DNA from: Candidatus Methanoperedens sp.
GTDB lineage: Archaea > Halobacteriota > Methanosarcinia > Methanosarcinales > Methanoperedenaceae
Length of the DNA: 7,272 nucleotides
Reading direction: 5' to 3'
Assembly: GCA_028679855.1 (NCBI GenBank)
Contig: JAJRAP010000226.1
Location: 1-7,272 of the forward strand
Position numbers and translations under genes: made by a program. The notes under the pieces were generated by a model. The model had not been told where the DNA came from. It ran no database searches and was given only the letters and a program-made list of their open reading frames with translations. How positions within the stretch are numbered: the first letter of the stretch is position 1; every line of letters starts with the position of its first letter. Positions 5,328-7,272 of this stretch are shown in pieces.

Positions 5328-6386
5328 ATGGAACGCATTAAAATCCTGCTTATAGAAGATAATCCCGGAGACGCCAGATTAATAACAGAAATGCTGGCTG
5401 AAGATAAGAATGTTTCATTTGATCTTGAGTGGAAAGATACTCTCTCGAAAGGTTTGGAACGGCTTGTTGAAGGTGGAATTGATGTTATTCTATTGGACCT
5501 CTCGCTACCAGATAGCAGGGGGTTTGATACCGTTGTAAGGACACAAAACAAAGCACCTCTTGTGCCTATTGTAGTAATGACAGGTCTTGATGACCAAACA
5601 CTCGCGATAACTGCCGTAAAAAGGGGGGCACAGGATTATCTTATTAAAGGACAGGTGGACAGCAACCACTTATCACGCTCTATTCGCTATGCACTCGCCC
5701 GGAGGATCGGAGATGATAGGCATATAACGATAAAGGAATTGAGCGAATTTGATGGGAAAAAAGGGAAACCTGCTTATATAGCCTTTAATAGAATTGTTTA
5801 CGACATAACAAACAGCAGGCTATGGAAAGATGGGGTTCATGGCGGGAAACACTTTGCAGGAAACGATTTGACAGATAGCATTAAAAATGCACCCCATGAC
5901 GAAAAAGTATTAATAAAGTCCCGTATCATCGGGCATTTAAGCAGTGAAAAATCTTTTGGACATAAGCTTATTTTAAAAATAGAGCAGTTGCATCTTCATC
6001 CAATGATCGTCCATTTTCCAATAGCAAACGTAATTAATATTTCAATATTGTCTCTCATATATGTTCTTACAGGTGTGATTTCATTTGAGAAAGCATCATA
6101 CTACCTGCTTATTCTTGGATTATTTTCATCTTTATTTGCTGGTCTTTCTGGAATGTTTTCATGGAAAGTCACATATGAAGGTAGAACAACAAAATTATTT
6201 ATGAGAAAAATAATATTTACTGTAATATTTACTGTTATTATTACTTTATGTGTGATATGGCGAACTTTTGATCCCGAAGTTCTCTCGATGAATGGTCCAA
6301 ATTACATTTTCTTGACGCTGTTATTTAGCTTGGTACCGGTAGTAACCATATTAGGTCATGATGGGGGAAAGATTGTATATGTTTGA
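5328..6386 (+). CDS. Receiver - cytochrome b5-like - DUF2231 membrane fusion protein
   Basis: 352 aa in three parts. Residues 1-127 are a complete receiver with Asp11, phosphoacceptor Asp57 (LLDLSLP), Thr85 and Lys107 (YLIKG). Residues 133-204 are a small cytochrome b5-like haem/steroid-binding domain of the prokaryotic type: TIKELSEFDGKKGKPAYIAF, then VYDITNS-LW, HGGKHFAGNDLTD and APHDE; His171, His175 and His190 are candidate haem ligands. Residues 221-352 are a DUF2231 domain that begins HPMIVHFPIA (His224, His229), has four predicted membrane helices (about 230-252, 257-279, 290-310, 325-343) and ends GHDGGKIVYV. Cytochrome b5-like plus DUF2231 pairs are, as far as I recall, known in archaea and suggest a membrane b-type haem protein; the receiver in front is unusual. 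The reading frame is uninterrupted, so it is a real fusion. Last gene of the kinase operon. Confidence 0.88.
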   Translation: MERIKILLIEDNPGDARLITEMLAEDKNVSFDLEWKDTLSKGLERLVEGGIDVILLDLSLPDSRGFDTVVRTQNKAPLVPIVVMTGLDDQTLAITAVKRGAQDYLIKGQVDSNHLSRSIRYALARRIGDDRHITIKELSEFDGKKGKPAYIAFNRIVYDITNSRLWKDGVHGGKHFAGNDLTDSIKNAPHDEKVLIKSRIIGHLSSEKSFGHKLILKIEQLHLHPMIVHFPIANVINISILSLIYVLTGVISFEKASYYLLILGLFSSLFAGLSGMFSWKVTYEGRTTKLFMRKIIFTVIFTVIITLCVIWRTFDPEVLSMNGPNYIFLTLLFSLVPVVTILGHDGGKIVYV

Positions 6387-6425
6387 GGTATTAATAATAA
6401 CGAGTTCAGATAATTCTTAAACGTA

Positions 6426-6465
6426 GGGTACAATCCTACAAAGGTACAAAACCGGCAATGAAAAA
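6426..6465 (+). repeat. Left terminal inverted repeat of the Tn3 relic
   Basis: Forty bases beginning GGGTACAATCCTACAAAGG and ending in CAATGAAAAA. The complement at 7038-7077 matches at 38 of 40 positions. Length and a G-run at the tip fit Tn3-family ends (usually about 38 bp). Confidence 0.9.
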
Positions 6466-6518
6466 GTAACGGATATTCTATCAGATCAAACCATTCCTCG
6501 GTTTGTGGTCTCCCATTT

Positions 6519-6830
6519 TTACAGCACTTTTAACTCCAAAATTTTGGGAGGTTGAAAAGGGATAATAGTGTTCAGTTTTTCATCGGAAAAGTCATACTCT
6601 CCAAGTAAGTTAATATGGTGCCAGGTAATAATTGATGATTTTTTCATCTGTGCTCTCATTTCTTTCCGCTCCGCTTCTGGTGCATCGGCAAGTTTTTGCG
6701 AGATATATAAATAATTCCAGCAAATAATTGCGTTTTCAATCAAGCGTTTACAGCCTTCTGCGATCAGTTGTTCTTCTTTGGTTTCCTTGGCAAACTCTTG
6801 GTTCTTAATTTTCAAACGAACCAGAGAGGG
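6519..6830 (-). pseudogene. tnpA: Tn3-family transposase, C-terminal fragment
   Basis: About 100 residues of the C-terminal end of a Tn3 transposase, a protein normally near 1000 aa. Recognisable are GCKRLIENAIICWNYLY-SQKL (the conserved helix with N-A-I-x-x-W-N), then HINLLGEYDFSD and the tail PPKILELKVL ending in TAA at 6521-6519. All the N-terminal and DDE catalytic portions are gone. The frame stays open to 6893, but its first 20-odd residues are just the complement of the recombinase fragment, so the homology begins near 6825. It sits inside the left end of the element, reading towards the left inverted repeat. Confidence 0.85.
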
Positions 6831-6843
6831 GCTTCTGGTGTAA

Positions 6844-7034
6844 AAACGGAACGGCATGAAACTTGGCAGACCAGCAGGAGTCGGAAAAAGCAAACTGGAT
6901 ATCTCAGAGTCGAAATTGAAGCGCTGATCAAGAATGGCTCTACCCAGAAGTTTATTATGAAGCGATATCCTACAACGGAGGCAAATCTACACCATTGGCT
7001 CAAGCAACGCGGGTTAGCAAGGGCTACAGCATGA
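6844..7034 (+). pseudogene. tnpR: Serine recombinase (resolvase), C-terminal helix-turn-helix fragment with frameshift
   Basis: The frame starting after TAA 6841-6843 reads KRNGMKLGRPAGVGKSKLD, the usual linker before the DNA-binding domain of serine recombinases. Near 6900 the homology moves to the frame one base back and continues RVEIEALIKNGSTQKFIMKR, then YPTTEANLHHWLKQRGL, a helix-turn-helix, ending in TGA at 7032. A single missing base explains the jump. The catalytic N-terminal domain (about 120 aa with the active serine) is absent. The match to resolvase tails (KLGRP, then ENGSTQKFIAKRYGTT-like) is from memory. It reads outward to the right inverted repeat, divergent from the transposase fragment. 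Confidence 0.75.
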
Positions 7035-7037
7035 CCT

Positions 7038-7077
7038 TTTTTCATTGTCGGTTTTGTACCTTTGTAGGATTATACCC
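7038..7077 (-). repeat. Right terminal inverted repeat of the Tn3 relic
   Basis: Read on the minus strand it begins GGGTATAATCCTACAAAGG. It differs from the left end at two positions (T for C at position 6, A for G at position 30). It starts four bases after the recombinase stop. Confidence 0.9.
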
Positions 7078-7080
7078 AAG

Positions 7081-7170
7081 CATTTGAAAATCCCTCCTTC
7101 CCCGGAATGTCTTCATTATAAAGCAATTAATAAAGTAAATGCCATAAAATAAAAGTTATACGCATCTTCT
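7081..7170. repeat. Dispersed intergenic repeat, copy 2
   Basis: The partner of 3054-3142. It begins three bases outside the right end of the Tn3 relic with CATTTGAAAATCCCT and runs to about GTTATACGCATCTTCT. The similarity is patchy in the middle, with conserved blocks at constant spacing. Confidence 0.6.
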
Positions 7171-7212
7171 TGGTTTTTTCTGCCAGGTGGGAAAAAATCA
7201 AATTTTCTTATT

Positions 7213-7272
7213 ATGTTACAACCACCGTTCCAATCATATTTGGATGGTTTGAACAGCTATAAGAAAAAGTCC
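7213..7272 (+). CDS. Possible start of an unidentified gene cut by the right edge
   Basis: ATG at 7213 opens a frame that stays open for the 20 codons to the edge (MLQPPFQSYLDGLNSYKKKS). The same frame is open back to 7153. A GGTGGG at 7186-7191 is too far away to serve as a ribosome site, so the start would have to be leaderless or further downstream. The peptide looks protein-like, but it is too short to identify. Confidence 0.3.
   Translation, partial: MLQPPFQSYLDGLNSYKKKS

Larger units (their letters stand above)
6426..7077. mobile_element. Internally deleted Tn3-family transposon relic
   Basis: 652 bp bounded by 40-bp inverted repeats and containing only the 3' ends of a transposase gene (minus strand) and a serine recombinase gene (plus strand). 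Tn3 elements often carry tnpA and tnpR divergently with the res site between them; an internal deletion removing both 5' halves and the middle would give exactly this structure. The join lies near 6825-6843. Both proteins are non-functional, so the unit could move only with help from a complete relative. The five bases outside each end (ACGTA on the left, AAGCA on the right) do not match, so no target duplication is visible; old age or later rearrangement may explain that. Confidence 0.85.

Noticed and set aside
6768..7034. Plus-strand 88-codon frame as an intact gene
   Set aside because: Its first half is the complement of the transposase fragment and the out-of-frame copy of the resolvase linker; only the tail is real homology, so it is treated as a frameshifted pseudogene.
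6421..7082. Target-site duplication around the Tn3 relic
   Set aside because: The five bases on the two sides (ACGTA and AAGCA) do not match.
1..7272. CRISPR array, tRNA or rRNA genes
   Set aside because: No regularly spaced repeats and no tRNA or rRNA signature were seen on either strand by eye.

Overview
The window looks like archaeal chromosome, most likely from a methanogen or anaerobic methane oxidiser of the order Methanosarcinales (the Methanoperedenaceae would fit). This is inference, based on AT-rich intergenic DNA, TATA-type promoter elements about 25-30 bases upstream of short leaders, frequent TTG starts backed by GGAGG/GGTGA ribosome sites, and gene families typical of that group. 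No rRNA, tRNA or other taxonomic marker is present.

Left part (1-2900): a proline dehydrogenase gene runs off the left edge on the minus strand. It is divergent from an unlisted 52-codon cysteine-rich small protein (582-740). A gene-poor stretch (741-1164) with inverted repeats and possible decayed coding DNA follows. Next come a winged-helix/zinc-motif protein (1165-1533) and a convergent PfpI/DJ-1 family gene (1548-2057), then a Yip1-family membrane protein (2307-2888) with its own promoter and a T-rich tail.

Centre (3199-6386): a two-component signalling cluster on the plus strand. It opens with a decayed histidine kinase (about 3199-3440) whose reading frame still shows the C-terminal ATPase motifs. 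Four close-packed intact genes follow: a stand-alone receiver protein, a two-helix membrane histidine kinase, an Rcp1-like receiver protein, and a three-part fusion of receiver, cytochrome b5-like haem domain and DUF2231 membrane domain. The last three are almost certainly co-translated. The first receiver and the receiver of the fusion are close paralogues, and the decayed kinase resembles the intact one, so the cluster appears to have grown by tandem duplication followed by loss of one kinase. The fusion is the most interesting object here: it suggests phosphorylation wired directly to a membrane haem protein rather than to DNA binding.

Right part (6426-7077): a 652-bp Tn3-family relic bounded by 40-bp inverted repeats that differ at two positions. 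It keeps only the 3' end of the transposase gene (minus strand) and the 3' end of a serine recombinase gene (plus strand, with a frameshift). The 5' halves of both divergent genes and the region between them have been lost in an internal deletion. Just outside its right end is one copy of an intergenic repeat of about 90 bp whose other copy sits upstream of the decayed kinase. A possible gene start lies at the extreme right edge.
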